Below are positions 44,885 through 52,279 of a stretch of DNA of 55,956 nucleotides, piece after piece (position 1 is the stretch's first letter; each line of letters starts with the position of its first letter). This stretch comes from Bacteroidales bacterium (GTDB taxonomy: Bacteria > Bacteroidota > Bacteroidia > Bacteroidales > Tenuifilaceae): NCBI GenBank assembly GCA_025361485.1, contig JANYLA010000165.1, positions 1 to 55,956 of the forward strand, read 5' to 3'. Made by a program: the position numbers and the translations under genes. The notes under the pieces were generated by a model. The model saw only the letters and a list, made by a program, of their open reading frames with translations. It did not search any database and was not told the DNA's origin.

Positions 44885-44972
44885 AATCCAAATTTTATAT
44901 GTTTTTTTTGGATTCAAATCCAAAATATATATACTTTTATTGGATTTGAATCCAAATTTTATATGTTTTGAG
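44885..44972. repeat. 32-bp tandem repeat with palindromic junctions
   Basis: Three units start at 44885, 44917 and 44949, each beginning AATCCAAA; the third degenerates after about 24 bp. Unit joins create TTGGATTCAAATCCAA (44908-44923) and TTGGATTTGAATCCAA (44940-44955), exactly 32 bp apart, about three helical turns. Units 1 and 3 share a 21-bp identical stretch. It lies 47 bp upstream of the ATPase start, so it may be a cooperative operator or a recombination site. Confidence 0.75.
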
Positions 44973-45066
44973 CAAGAATTATTTGGTAATACGATAAAAC
45001 GAAACTCACCTAAAGCCTATGACTTTAAGTGAGTTCAGAAACAATGAATTGAATTAACCAAAAGAA

Positions 45067-46470
45067 TTACTCAACCCCATCCTTTGCCTTTCCTCCTATT
45101 GCATACCAATCGATTTTCCGTGATAGGTACATTACCGAAGCAAGTATAATAAATAGACCTATACTTCCCATTAGTAATGCAAAATCCTGCATCTGAATTA
45201 AGATATAAAGGAATCCGTAAAGCAGTACCAAGATCGACGATAAAATTGCGGTTAGCCGATTATTATGGAAAATACTTTTCGAATAGGTTGCTATCATGAT
45301 AACTATCCCTGCGCTAGCCACTAAGTAGGCAATCCCAAATCCTATCTGCTCCGAAAGCGATAGCAGCAACAGATAAAACAAGCATAAGCTGAATCCGACT
45401 AGCACATACTGAATTGGATGAACCTTTAATTTTCGCATTATCTCAACAAAAAAGAATACGGTAAATGTGAGAGCAATGAATAGAATAGCATACTTCATCG
45501 AGCGTTCGGTAATTTGATAGGCTTCGATAGGCAAGAGGAGGCTAACCCCAAATGCCGATGACTGAAATTCAATTTCAGTATCGTTCCATTTCTGCGGAAA
45601 GTTTCTATTCAGCTCCAAAACTTTCCAATCGGCAGTAAATCCTCCTGATGAAACTTTTCTATTTTCAGGCAGAAAAGAACCATCGAAGCTCGGGTTTGGC
45701 CATGCGGAGGTAAGCTTGACAATAGTTTCCTTCCCAATTGGCACAAAGCTGATGCTTTTAGAGCCATTAAGCGATATTCCGAATGAGAAACGATACTCCT
45801 TAGCCAATGACTCCTCCTTCAAAGGCTTATTAATTGTAACGCCCGATTCAATCATTATCTCTTTTCTTTCACCATATTCATAATACGCCTCGTTAACCCT
45901 TGGTTGAGTTTTACCTACCATTTTAACCCCAGGCTCACAAGCCATCTCAGCATCGTTCCATTTGAATTTGATATCCTCCTTTATCCCACGCAAATCGGAT
46001 ATCCCAATGGTAATAAAGGCATCAGCCCATTTTATCTCATAATGCCTATCGCTAATATCAAGCTGAGGTGCTTTAAATACTCCGTCAACCTTTAAATTAG
46101 AGCTATAGACTGCCACTTCAAAAATCCCCCGCTTTCTTATCTCAGGATTCATTTCGCCTGCTACATTTAGGTTTTCGGGTAAGAAATAGGCCATATGCCT
46201 ATCTATATTTACTCGTTTATTATCCTTATCCAAATCGAATGTTTCATAAGGAATGGTAAGGATTGGACCTGTTAACCGCTGCTGAAAACCCCATTTTGAG
46301 CTAATCTCGGTTGTTGCCTCCTTTTGCCTTGTTTGTCTCTCCGAAACAAGTGACATTATCATTGCCATAGGAATTAGGAGCAATAATGTTAGAATAGAAA
46401 TTGCTGCTACTTTAATTATCACCGCATTTCTTTCTGTGAACGATTGATTCTCGTGTGTCATAATTTTCAA
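45067..46470 (-). CDS. creD: inner-membrane protein CreD
   Basis: The 467-residue protein has one N-terminal helix (about 17-43), a large periplasmic beta domain (about 50-320, starting at WGFQQRLTGPILTIPYE), and four to five C-terminal helices. This is the CreD layout. CreD is induced by envelope stress in several bacteria; its activity is unknown. It is the third gene of an operon with a membrane protein and a winged-helix regulator, and it has a copy of the CTTTG-N5-CAAAG operator in front of it. Confidence 0.88.
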   Translation of the reverse strand: MKIMTHENQSFTERNAVIIKVAAISILTLLLLIPMAMIMSLVSERQTRQKEATTEISSKWGFQQRLTGPILTIPYETFDLDKDNKRVNIDRHMAYFLPENLNVAGEMNPEIRKRGIFEVAVYSSNLKVDGVFKAPQLDISDRHYEIKWADAFITIGISDLRGIKEDIKFKWNDAEMACEPGVKMVGKTQPRVNEAYYEYGERKEIMIESGVTINKPLKEESLAKEYRFSFGISLNGSKSISFVPIGKETIVKLTSAWPNPSFDGSFLPENRKVSSGGFTADWKVLELNRNFPQKWNDTEIEFQSSAFGVSLLLPIEAYQITERSMKYAILFIALTFTVFFFVEIMRKLKVHPIQYVLVGFSLCLFYLLLLSLSEQIGFGIAYLVASAGIVIMIATYSKSIFHNNRLTAILSSILVLLYGFLYILIQMQDFALLMGSIGLFIILASVMYLSRKIDWYAIGGKAKDGVE

Positions 46471-46493
46471 TTTTAGTTTAATTAATTAAAAGT

Positions 46494-46510
46494 ACTTTGT
46501 TTTTCAAAGT
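46494..46510. promoter_or_regulatory. operator copy in front of creD
   Basis: ACTTTG-TTTTT-CAAAGT is a perfect inverted repeat in the 56-bp gap between the regulator gene and creD. The second site of the same form is at 47485-47501. Flanks are also shared (AAAGT before, TA-rich after). It is a probable binding site of the winged-helix protein. Confidence 0.6.
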
Positions 46511-46526
46511 ATATATTCAAAAAAAA

Positions 46527-46826
46527 TTATCGACCTGATTTTATTAACTTCTCTAAGGCTGAAAGGTGCTCGTTGAAAGCCTTTCTACCGCCAATTGTAG
46601 CTCTATAGCTTGTGTTTGACTTCTTATTAAGAAACTGCTTTTTCACCTCAACATAGACCTCACCCTCCAACGTTTTCATATGGCTAGCTAAATTACCATC
46701 GGTAATATTGAGTGTTTCCTTTAACGCATTAAACTCAACCCAATCATTAACCATTAGCATCGACATGATGCCAAGGCGGATTCGGTTCTCAAAATGCTTA
46801 TTTAGATTTGTTATCAAATCTTTCAT
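46527..46826 (-). CDS. winged-helix transcriptional regulator of the creD operon
   Basis: The 99-residue protein is a single winged-helix domain (RIRLGIMSMLMVNDWVEF, then DGNLASHMKTLEGEVYVEVKKQF and the wing NTSYRATIGGRKAF). This is the small ArsR/MarR-like type often found with creD in Bacteroidota. It overlaps the upstream membrane-protein gene by 29 bp. Inverted repeats CTTTG-N5-CAAAG before the operon and before creD are its probable targets, suggesting negative autoregulation. Confidence 0.85.
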   Translation of the reverse strand: MKDLITNLNKHFENRIRLGIMSMLMVNDWVEFNALKETLNITDGNLASHMKTLEGEVYVEVKKQFLNKKSNTSYRATIGGRKAFNEHLSALEKLIKSGR

Positions 46827-47466
46827 ACTTCCAATACATTTTTAAACCGTAAATAATATGCAAAACTCCAAATCCGAATGCCCAGAAAAGCAGACCATAT
46901 CCAACGAATATCGAACCTGCTAATCCGAGAACTATCTCACAAATCCCTAAATATCGTATATCGTCAATCGTATATTTGCTTGCATTAATAAGCGCTAAAC
47001 CGTAAAAGATTAAGGTAATAGGGGCTATTAAATAGATTTGCCTGTGGTAGAGTAAAACCAAACAGAATAATCCTCCAGTAACTAGTGGTATAAATAGATT
47101 AATGACCATTCGTTTGGCTGAACTATTCCAGAAAGACAATCCCTTCTTTTTCGCATTCCGAGCAGTAAAAATAATTCCGAAGAAAATGGCTAAAAATAAT
47201 GTTAGAAAACCATCAATGAATATAAAAGCAAGGAACCTTGAGAACTCAGCTCCGCTGATTAAATCCTCTTTTAAAAAGATACCATGATTATAATACCGTC
47301 CGTAAAAAAAATCTTGCTGATATAAAAATACCGACAAAGCTCCAAGCAAAGCGCAACAACCAGCAAATATGCCTGAAAGTCCGCTTAGCGAAATAAATCG
47401 CGATGAACGTTCCATGATTGACCTTATTTCATGCAAGTCCTGTAAATGCTCGTTCTTTTGGTCCAT
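46798..47466 (-). CDS. hypothetical membrane protein of the creD operon
   Basis: The 222-residue protein has a soluble helical start (LHEIRSIMERSSRFISLSGLSG) and about six membrane helices. It regularly heads this three-gene group in Bacteroidota, but its function is unknown. It overlaps the regulator gene, so the two are translationally coupled. The promoter in front overlaps an operator, and the gene is divergent from the metal island. Confidence 0.8.
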   Translation of the reverse strand: MDQKNEHLQDLHEIRSIMERSSRFISLSGLSGIFAGCCALLGALSVFLYQQDFFYGRYYNHGIFLKEDLISGAEFSRFLAFIFIDGFLTLFLAIFFGIIFTARNAKKKGLSFWNSSAKRMVINLFIPLVTGGLFCLVLLYHRQIYLIAPITLIFYGLALINASKYTIDDIRYLGICEIVLGLAGSIFVGYGLLFWAFGFGVLHIIYGLKMYWKYERFDNKSK

Positions 47467-47484
47467 TTTGATATTTATTAAAGT

Positions 47485-47501
47485 TCTTTGTTCCGCAAAG
47501 T
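47485..47501. promoter_or_regulatory. operator of the creD operon
   Basis: TCTTTG-TTCCG-CAAAGT is an inverted repeat that overlaps the -7 element of the operon (47496-47503). It matches the site at 46494-46510 in arm sequence and spacing. The overlap with -7 indicates repression. Confidence 0.6.
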
Positions 47502-47525
47502 TACTTCTTATATTTTATCTGCAAA
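47496..47525 (-). promoter_or_regulatory. promoter of the creD operon
   Basis: On the minus strand TTTG (47525-47522) is followed after 18 bp by TAACTTTG (47503-47496), a full match to the Bacteroidota -33/-7 pattern, 30 bp before the start codon at 47466. Confidence 0.65.
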
Positions 47526-47540
47526 ATTATTTCAGCTAAA

Positions 47541-47561
47541 AATATTTAACATAACTATAAC
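47541..47561. promoter_or_regulatory. second copy of the 21-bp TAAC box
   Basis: The 21 bases are identical to 8557-8577. TAAC occurs at 47547, 47552 and 47558, the outer two 11 bp apart. The box ends 9 bp before the -33 element of the metal-island promoter, the usual place for an activator. Confidence 0.65.
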
Positions 47562-47569
47562 GCCTTTTC

Positions 47570-47601
47570 TTTGTTTCACACTATAAAACAGTATAGCTTT
47601 G
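47570..47601 (+). promoter_or_regulatory. promoter of the metal island
   Basis: TTTG (47570-47573), a 20-bp spacer and TAGCTTTG (47594-47601) form a consensus Bacteroidota promoter 46 bp before the first gene of the island. Confidence 0.75.
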
Positions 47602-47646
47602 CAAAAGTATTAGAACAAATTTTCTTTTACTGCGTTATAGTTAATA

Positions 47647-48066
47647 ATGAAAAAAACTCTCTCCATACTATTCGCTTCTCTAATTCTCGTTTCGGGAATG
47701 CACCTCTCTCTTGCCACTCATTACTGTGGTGGAAAGGTAGCTGCATCAAGGATTTCTTTTAGCGAGCAGAAGGCAGATTGCGGAATGGAAACAGGAACAT
47801 CAGAATGTCCAACTCATAGCAAGAATCAAGTTAATAACGATTGCTGCAAAAACGTTGTATCTGTATTTTCAATTGAAAAGAACTACAGCCCTTCAACTTT
47901 TGAGTTTACACAATTTTCATTAAAGGTATTGCACGTTTTCGATGTACCTACTACCATTGAAAGGCTACTTGCAAGTTCACCTCTACTAAATTCAAATGCC
48001 AGTCCGCCTGACATTTTTAAGGCTAGTGCTGTCAGCCTAGCTAGCATTTGTGTTTTCCGTATTTGA
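47647..48066 (+). CDS. HYC_CC_PP-type secreted protein
   Basis: The 139-residue protein has a signal peptide (about 1-23) and the three marks for which this Bacteroidota family is named: HYC in THYCGGK, CC in NDCCKN and PP in SPPDIFK. The four to five Cys and several His suggest metal binding; the family is often found beside copper genes. It is the first gene after the consensus promoter and the TAAC box, and so probably the leader of the metal island. Confidence 0.83.
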   Translation: MKKTLSILFASLILVSGMHLSLATHYCGGKVAASRISFSEQKADCGMETGTSECPTHSKNQVNNDCCKNVVSVFSIEKNYSPSTFEFTQFSLKVLHVFDVPTTIERLLASSPLLNSNASPPDIFKASAVSLASICVFRI

Positions 48067-48090
48067 TATTTATTCACCCTTCCACCATGT

Positions 48091-48119
48091 AGCAAGAGTA
48101 TAGTAACTACTCGCTTGCT
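48091..48119. other. hairpin between the first two island genes
   Basis: AGCAAGAGTA and TACTCGCTTGCT can pair over 10 bp with a 2-nt bulge and a 7-nt loop. No T-run follows directly, so it may be an RNA-stability or processing element rather than a terminator. Confidence 0.4.
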
Positions 48120-48168
48120 ATGCCATTAATCATTTTCTATTCTTAGTTAAAACATAAAGTTTACAACA

Positions 48169-48768
48169 ATGAAAACTTATAATATTATTAGTCTTCTTGT
48201 ATTTGTATTTGTGATTACATCAACTGCAAATGCTCAAAACAAACTCATAAATCAAAGTGGAGTGTATAAATCATTCTCTGATTTTCAAGCAAGGAAGCTC
48301 GATTTATCGGTTGATGTTACCAAGGAGAAGCATAAAATCAAAGTGCATGATTTTATCAATAAAACGGAAATTGATGTTATCCATAACGACAAGAGGTACA
48401 CCTTCAAGAAAAAAGATATCTACGGGATTCATGATGTAAAAGGAGATGATTACAGGTTCTACAATGACCAAGAATATCTAATTGCGCAAGCTGACACCAT
48501 TTATATCTATACAAAATCCGAGGATATAAACTCGACCAATGGTAAAAACAGGCAAACAAAGCATATTACAGAGTATTTCTTCAGCAAGATAGGGGATTCT
48601 GATATACTAAAGTTGACAGCAGACAATCTTAAAAAATCATTTCCCGAAAACCACAAAATGCATGATGCATTGGATATGATGTTCAAGAGAAATAATGATT
48701 TAGTTGAATACGATAAGTTTCATAAATCATATAAGGTAATACGGTTCTTAAAGGAAGAATTGAAATAA
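48169..48768 (+). CDS. secreted protein of unknown function, paralogue 1
   Basis: The 199-residue protein has a signal peptide (about 1-22, TSTANAQ) and a paralogue at 50515-51111. Shared blocks are SGVYKSFSDFQARKLD, EKHKIKVHDF, KKKDIYGI and FPENHKMHDALD. I know no named domain; similar unnamed proteins occur near metal genes in Bacteroidota. It is all-soluble after the signal, Lys-rich, with conserved His in the C-terminal NHKMHDA motif that might bind metal. It is the second gene in the island. Confidence 0.78.
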   Translation: MKTYNIISLLVFVFVITSTANAQNKLINQSGVYKSFSDFQARKLDLSVDVTKEKHKIKVHDFINKTEIDVIHNDKRYTFKKKDIYGIHDVKGDDYRFYNDQEYLIAQADTIYIYTKSEDINSTNGKNRQTKHITEYFFSKIGDSDILKLTADNLKKSFPENHKMHDALDMMFKRNNDLVEYDKFHKSYKVIRFLKEELK

Positions 48769-48805
48769 TTTTCTTAAAACTATAAATAACTAAAAATCAA
48801 AGGCG

Positions 48806-49459
48806 ATGAAAAGTAAAATGATTTTAATGGCAATTTTTGCGATGACAATTTTTGCTGCTTGTAAGAAGAATGATATGATGAATGACACCTTGGGTGTTGA
48901 TACTAAGAAGTACCAACAGAGCCTAAGCATCGACTACTCCAATGCTTTGTCAAACCATAATGCATTAAATTCAGCAAACGTATCAACAGCTGACCATAAT
49001 GCACATCATGGCGGTTCAGGTACTACCACTGCATCAATTGACACATCATACTTCAAAATGATGTTCACCAAGAATGATAGCCTATTTTCCGAAGATTTTT
49101 ACAAGTTTTGTAAGGATATGATGGAGAATAGCGGCATGATGAGTACTTCCGATGGTATGATGGGCAACAACAGCGGCATGATGGGTGGAAATGGAGGAAT
49201 GATGGGTGGAAATGGTGGTATGATGAATGGAACCACTATGGGTAGTATGGGGGACATGAATGCAATGATGAGTTATATGGATAGCATTCACAGTTCAAGC
49301 CAAACCATGATGAATCCCGATTATATGAAAACGGATAGCTTGATGCACAACCAGATGACCCAATGCAAGATGATGGTTGCTCAAACAGATAGCATCGAAA
49401 CCATTTTTGGGAATATGCAGATGCTTCGCAGTAATCATAAATCGATGCATAGTAAGTAA
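48806..49459 (+). CDS. Met- and His-rich lipoprotein, candidate copper binder
   Basis: The 217-residue protein has a lipoprotein signal ending in IFAACKKND and about 36 Met residues. Many are MM pairs in a heptapeptide repeat GMMGGNG (about 119-137), and a His patch (DHNAHHGG) lies before it. Exported Met-rich proteins usually bind Cu(I) or Ag(I). The 21-bp DNA repeat that encodes the motif is nearly perfect, so repeat number may vary between strains. It lies between two small genes in the island. Confidence 0.8.
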   Translation: MKSKMILMAIFAMTIFAACKKNDMMNDTLGVDTKKYQQSLSIDYSNALSNHNALNSANVSTADHNAHHGGSGTTTASIDTSYFKMMFTKNDSLFSEDFYKFCKDMMENSGMMSTSDGMMGNNSGMMGGNGGMMGGNGGMMNGTTMGSMGDMNAMMSYMDSIHSSSQTMMNPDYMKTDSLMHNQMTQCKMMVAQTDSIETIFGNMQMLRSNHKSMHSK

Positions 49460-49505
49460 TGATGATTTAAATCAATGATTTTTAAAATCTTAACAGTAAA
49501 TAAAC

Positions 49506-49634
49506 ATGAAAAAAATTGTAATTTTATTTCTTTTCGGAATAACAATACTCACTGGTGCATCATCCTGTGCAAGCACATCACATACTGGTCACAGTTCGAG
49601 TAATGGACAACACAGTGGAGGTAGTTGTCATTAA
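49506..49634 (+). CDS. 42-residue lipoprotein ending in SCH
   Basis: This short gene has a clear lipoprotein signal (GITILTGASSCAS) and a mature part of only 22 residues rich in Ser, Gly and His, ending GGSCH. The protein at 53704-53988 ends in a similar SGCH. A Cys-His end on a flexible arm could pass metal between envelope partners; that is inference. It lies 46 bp after the Met-rich lipoprotein gene. Confidence 0.72.
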   Translation: MKKIVILFLFGITILTGASSCASTSHTGHSSSNGQHSGGSCH

Positions 49635-49670
49635 TAAAAATAGATTAACAAATTTTAAAAACAAATCAAC

Positions 49671-50024
49671 ATGAAAACAATAAAATTCTTAACAGTTAGT
49701 GTTTTAGCACTATTTTTTAGTATTGGCGTTTACTCTCAAGACCATAGCATGCATATGGCTACTAAAACTGAAAGTTTTAAAGTATCGGGGAAATGTGGCA
49801 TGTGTAAGTCCCGCATTGAGAAAGCAGCAAAAATTGAAGGTGTAACCAAGGCGGAATGGGATGCCGATAAGCAGCTCATAACCATTACCTACATGCTCAA
49901 CATGGTTAAAATTGATGATATACAAAAGAAGATTGCTGCAGTGGGGCACGATACCGAAAAGTTTAAAGCCGATGATAAAATTTACGATAAACTCCCCGGT
50001 TGCTGCAAGTATCGTAAAAAGTAA
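49671..50024 (+). CDS. exported HMA-domain metallochaperone
   Basis: The 117-residue protein has a signal peptide (about 1-22) and one heavy-metal-associated domain: FKVSGKCGMCKSRIEKAAKI with Cys42 and Cys45, then ITYMLNMVKIDDI. It ends in GCCKYRKK, a second Cys pair. It should bind Cu(I) or a similar soft metal in the periplasm and may deliver it to the RND pump. His and Met in DHSMHM before the domain add ligands. Confidence 0.88.
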   Translation: MKTIKFLTVSVLALFFSIGVYSQDHSMHMATKTESFKVSGKCGMCKSRIEKAAKIEGVTKAEWDADKQLITITYMLNMVKIDDIQKKIAAVGHDTEKFKADDKIYDKLPGCCKYRKK

Positions 50025-50048
50025 GTCTAACTAATAAAAAAACTACTT

Positions 50049-50270
50049 ATGAAGAAGTTGATAGTTTCCCTCGTATTGGTAATTTCAGTCTCAGCAATTG
50101 CATATATCTATTTTAGAAACATTAGTAAAAGAAGAGTTGCAAAGAAGTATGAATATACGTTGCGAGGCCAAGGTAACTGTTGCAAGTCAACTGAAGTAGA
50201 CCAAAATAAATTGAAGAGTTGCCCCTATCTCGACTCAATAAAAACGAAACAAACAACCTGTAAAAAATAG
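50049..50270 (+). CDS. small membrane-anchored Cys protein
   Basis: This 73-residue protein has an N-terminal helix (about 4-24) and a short basic outer part with QGNCCKS, SCPYL and a final TTCKK, five Cys in all. I know no family. It lies 24 bp after the HMA gene and should be co-transcribed. A role in binding or reducing metal is likely from context only. Confidence 0.7.
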   Translation: MKKLIVSLVLVISVSAIAYIYFRNISKRRVAKKYEYTLRGQGNCCKSTEVDQNKLKSCPYLDSIKTKQTTCKK

Positions 50271-50399
50271 CAGGAATTCATATAAAAAGGCGGATAATCC
50301 ATTAGTTGTGCTATTAGGTTAGTTAGGTTAAGTTAGGTTTTATTGTGTTTAAATAGGGCATACCAAACCTTGCATCAAACCTTAATAGTGGCTTTAAAA

Positions 50400-50441
50400 G
50401 TGATGTGAAATGATACATATCATTCTCATTTTCGACATCAC
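50400..50441. promoter_or_regulatory. nested dyads upstream of paralogue 2
   Basis: The inner dyad AATGATA-CA-TATCATT (50409-50424) lies within outer arms GTGATGT (50400-50406) and ACATCAC (50435-50441). A -7-like TAAATTTC (50458-50465) follows, so a protein bound to the dyads would cover the -33 zone. The inner dyad is similar in style to Fur-type sites, but the regulator is unknown. Confidence 0.5.
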
Positions 50442-50514
50442 CAGTTCAAAAAAACTGTAAATTTCGCTTTAAAATGATGAAAGTTTTTTAAATGTACCTA
50501 ATAACTTAAACGCA

Positions 50515-51111
50515 ATGAAAACAATTAGTAGTACGACGAAATGGATTATCGCCTCCTTGTGCCTCGTAGCTTTTTGCTCAAGACCAGTTATCGCTCAAAA
50601 AAGCGGTGTATTTAGAACGTATGCTGATTTTCAAGCTGGAAAAATGGATTATGGTATCAACTGTCAAACCGAGAAGCATAAAATTAAGCTAAATGAGTTT
50701 CTAGGAAAAGATTTCATTACCATAATACATGATGGGAAACCATACAATTTAAAGAAAACAGAAATATGGGGTTACCAGCTATGCGATGAAAAGGTTGTCC
50801 GTTTTCAAGGTAATGACCATTTTTCTTTAGACGATAAAGGTATTTTATGGGTTTACTCAAAACAATTCGAGAAAATGGTATCACCCAAAAGCGGAACAAA
50901 ATCTGTTACATCTTACTTTTTTAGCACAGGTGGCGATGGTGAAATCAAGGAATTAACTCTGATGAACCTCAAAGCAGCTTTTCCTGACAACCACAAGCTA
51001 CACGATGCCATTGATGCTCAGTTTAAAACAGATGCTTCTTTAATTGAGTTCGACCAATATCATAAGCATTACAAAATCAATCATTTTCTGGAAGGTCAGG
51101 AGTTAAAGTAG
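50515..51111 (+). CDS. secreted protein of unknown function, paralogue 2
   Basis: The 198-residue protein has a signal peptide (about 1-27, SRPVIAQ) and the same blocks as the protein at 48169-48768: SGVFRTYADFQAGKMD, EKHKIKLNEF, YNLKKTEIWGY and FPDNHKLHDAID. Unlike paralogue 1 it has two Cys in the middle (NCQTEK and QLCDEK). Having two copies in one metal island suggests a direct part in metal handling. It seems to have its own promoter and operator at 50400-50465, so it may start a second transcript that continues through the signalling genes. Confidence 0.78.
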   Translation: MKTISSTTKWIIASLCLVAFCSRPVIAQKSGVFRTYADFQAGKMDYGINCQTEKHKIKLNEFLGKDFITIIHDGKPYNLKKTEIWGYQLCDEKVVRFQGNDHFSLDDKGILWVYSKQFEKMVSPKSGTKSVTSYFFSTGGDGEIKELTLMNLKAAFPDNHKLHDAIDAQFKTDASLIEFDQYHKHYKINHFLEGQELK

Positions 51112-51147
51112 TTTTAGTGAGGTTATAAATAGAGGATGTAAAAGTTT

Positions 51148-51180
51148 ATCCGTGCCACAGCGTGATAACGTGGTACGGAT
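51148..51180 (+). other. hairpin in front of the histidine kinase
   Basis: ATCCGTGCCAC (51148-51158) and GTGGTACGGAT (51170-51180) pair over 11 bp with one G-U pair and an 11-nt loop. It ends 22 bp before the ATG at 51203 and overlaps the GTG of a longer possible frame. It may tune translation or be a repeat remnant. Confidence 0.5.
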
Positions 51181-51202
51181 AGAATCCTCAAACGAGAACA
51201 AA

Positions 51203-52213
51203 ATGATAAAAGAACATAGATATTTAATCATAGAAATATTCATTGGAGCATTGGTCGGTTTTGTTTTTTTACATCCTGTCTCTATGCTAATAGCAGGTGG
51301 TGTAAATGAATTTCATCAGTACTTTAAAGATGGTTTTAATCATATGCTCTCTCCGATGGCATGGTATTTTACTTTGATTGGCATTGTTTTAGCCACAATA
51401 ACAGCATTCACTAGAATCGCTATTCAAAATAAAAATATTTTGCTCAAAAAACAGCATAAGGAATTGAACAAAACAAAACTTGAATTTGAGCAGCAAAACC
51501 AAAAATTAATCAAACTCGATGCTGACAAAAATCTCCTCCTATCTATCATCGGACACGATTTAAAGAATCACTTTTATTCCACGCTTGGATTTTCAACATT
51601 GTTGCACGCAAATATTCGTGATTATGATATAAAAAGGATTGAGAAACAAGTAAGATACATTAATGGCTCTGCCCAGCAAGCAATAAACCTGCTCGAAGAC
51701 TTATTGATGTGGTCTAACAGCCAATCAGGGAAACTTCTCTTTAACCCTGAACAATTCAACCTCACAGCTATGAGTTTAGACGTTTTGGAAACAATGAATT
51801 TTAATGCTTTTGCTAAAAATATATCCTTAACTCATTTTGCATCACATGAAATTGATATATTTGCTGACAAAAACATGATAAAGGCTATTCTAAGAAACCT
51901 TGTTTCGAATGCAATTAAGTTCACTGGTGAAGGGGGAAGGATTAATGTATTCATTGAGCAGCATAATTCAAATGCAGTATTATCGGTAGCCGATAATGGG
52001 GTTGGAATCGAATCCGAAAGAATACCAAAACTTTTTGATATAGCCAAGGACAGAACAAGAGTTGGTACTGCTAATGAGAAAGGAACAGGATTAGGGTTGT
52101 TGCTCTGTAAAGACTTTATTGAAATGCATGGCGGCAAAATTTGGGTTGACAGTGAATACAAGAAGGGAAGTAATTTTAGGTTCTCAATACCCTTGCAAAG
52201 CAGAAAGAATTGA
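51203..52213 (+). CDS. histidine kinase with a short two-helix membrane domain
   Basis: Read from the ATG at 51203 (a GTG at 51152 lies in a hairpin), the protein has 336 residues. Two helices (about 8-30 and 50-70) carry the motifs HPVSMLIAGG and SPMAWYFTLIGIVLA, and a coiled coil (about 75-108) follows. HisKA has SIIGHDLKNHF (His118), and the ATPase has NLVSNAIKF, DNGVGI and GTGLGL. There is no receiver and no regulator gene beside it. The membrane domain is about two thirds identical by eye to that of the next gene, a PP2C phosphatase. Confidence 0.88.
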   Translation: MIKEHRYLIIEIFIGALVGFVFLHPVSMLIAGGVNEFHQYFKDGFNHMLSPMAWYFTLIGIVLATITAFTRIAIQNKNILLKKQHKELNKTKLEFEQQNQKLIKLDADKNLLLSIIGHDLKNHFYSTLGFSTLLHANIRDYDIKRIEKQVRYINGSAQQAINLLEDLLMWSNSQSGKLLFNPEQFNLTAMSLDVLETMNFNAFAKNISLTHFASHEIDIFADKNMIKAILRNLVSNAIKFTGEGGRINVFIEQHNSNAVLSVADNGVGIESERIPKLFDIAKDRTRVGTANEKGTGLGLLLCKDFIEMHGGKIWVDSEYKKGSNFRFSIPLQSRKN

Positions 52214-52279
52214 CACACCATTTGATTGATTTGGCAGAAAATATCTAACTCATTTATAACATAAAACGCTGAAAGTAAA

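Noticed and set aside
44885-44972. Possible mini CRISPR array
   Set aside because: The repeats are directly joined with no spacers, the unit itself varies, and no cas gene is present.
49082-49291. His-rich open frame on the minus strand of the Met-rich gene
   Set aside because: It is a shadow of the ATG-rich repeat (CAT on the other strand), with no start context and no match to anything.
51152-51202. GTG start for the histidine kinase
   Set aside because: The stretch lies in a hairpin, and the neighbouring paralogue starts at the position equivalent to the ATG at 51203.
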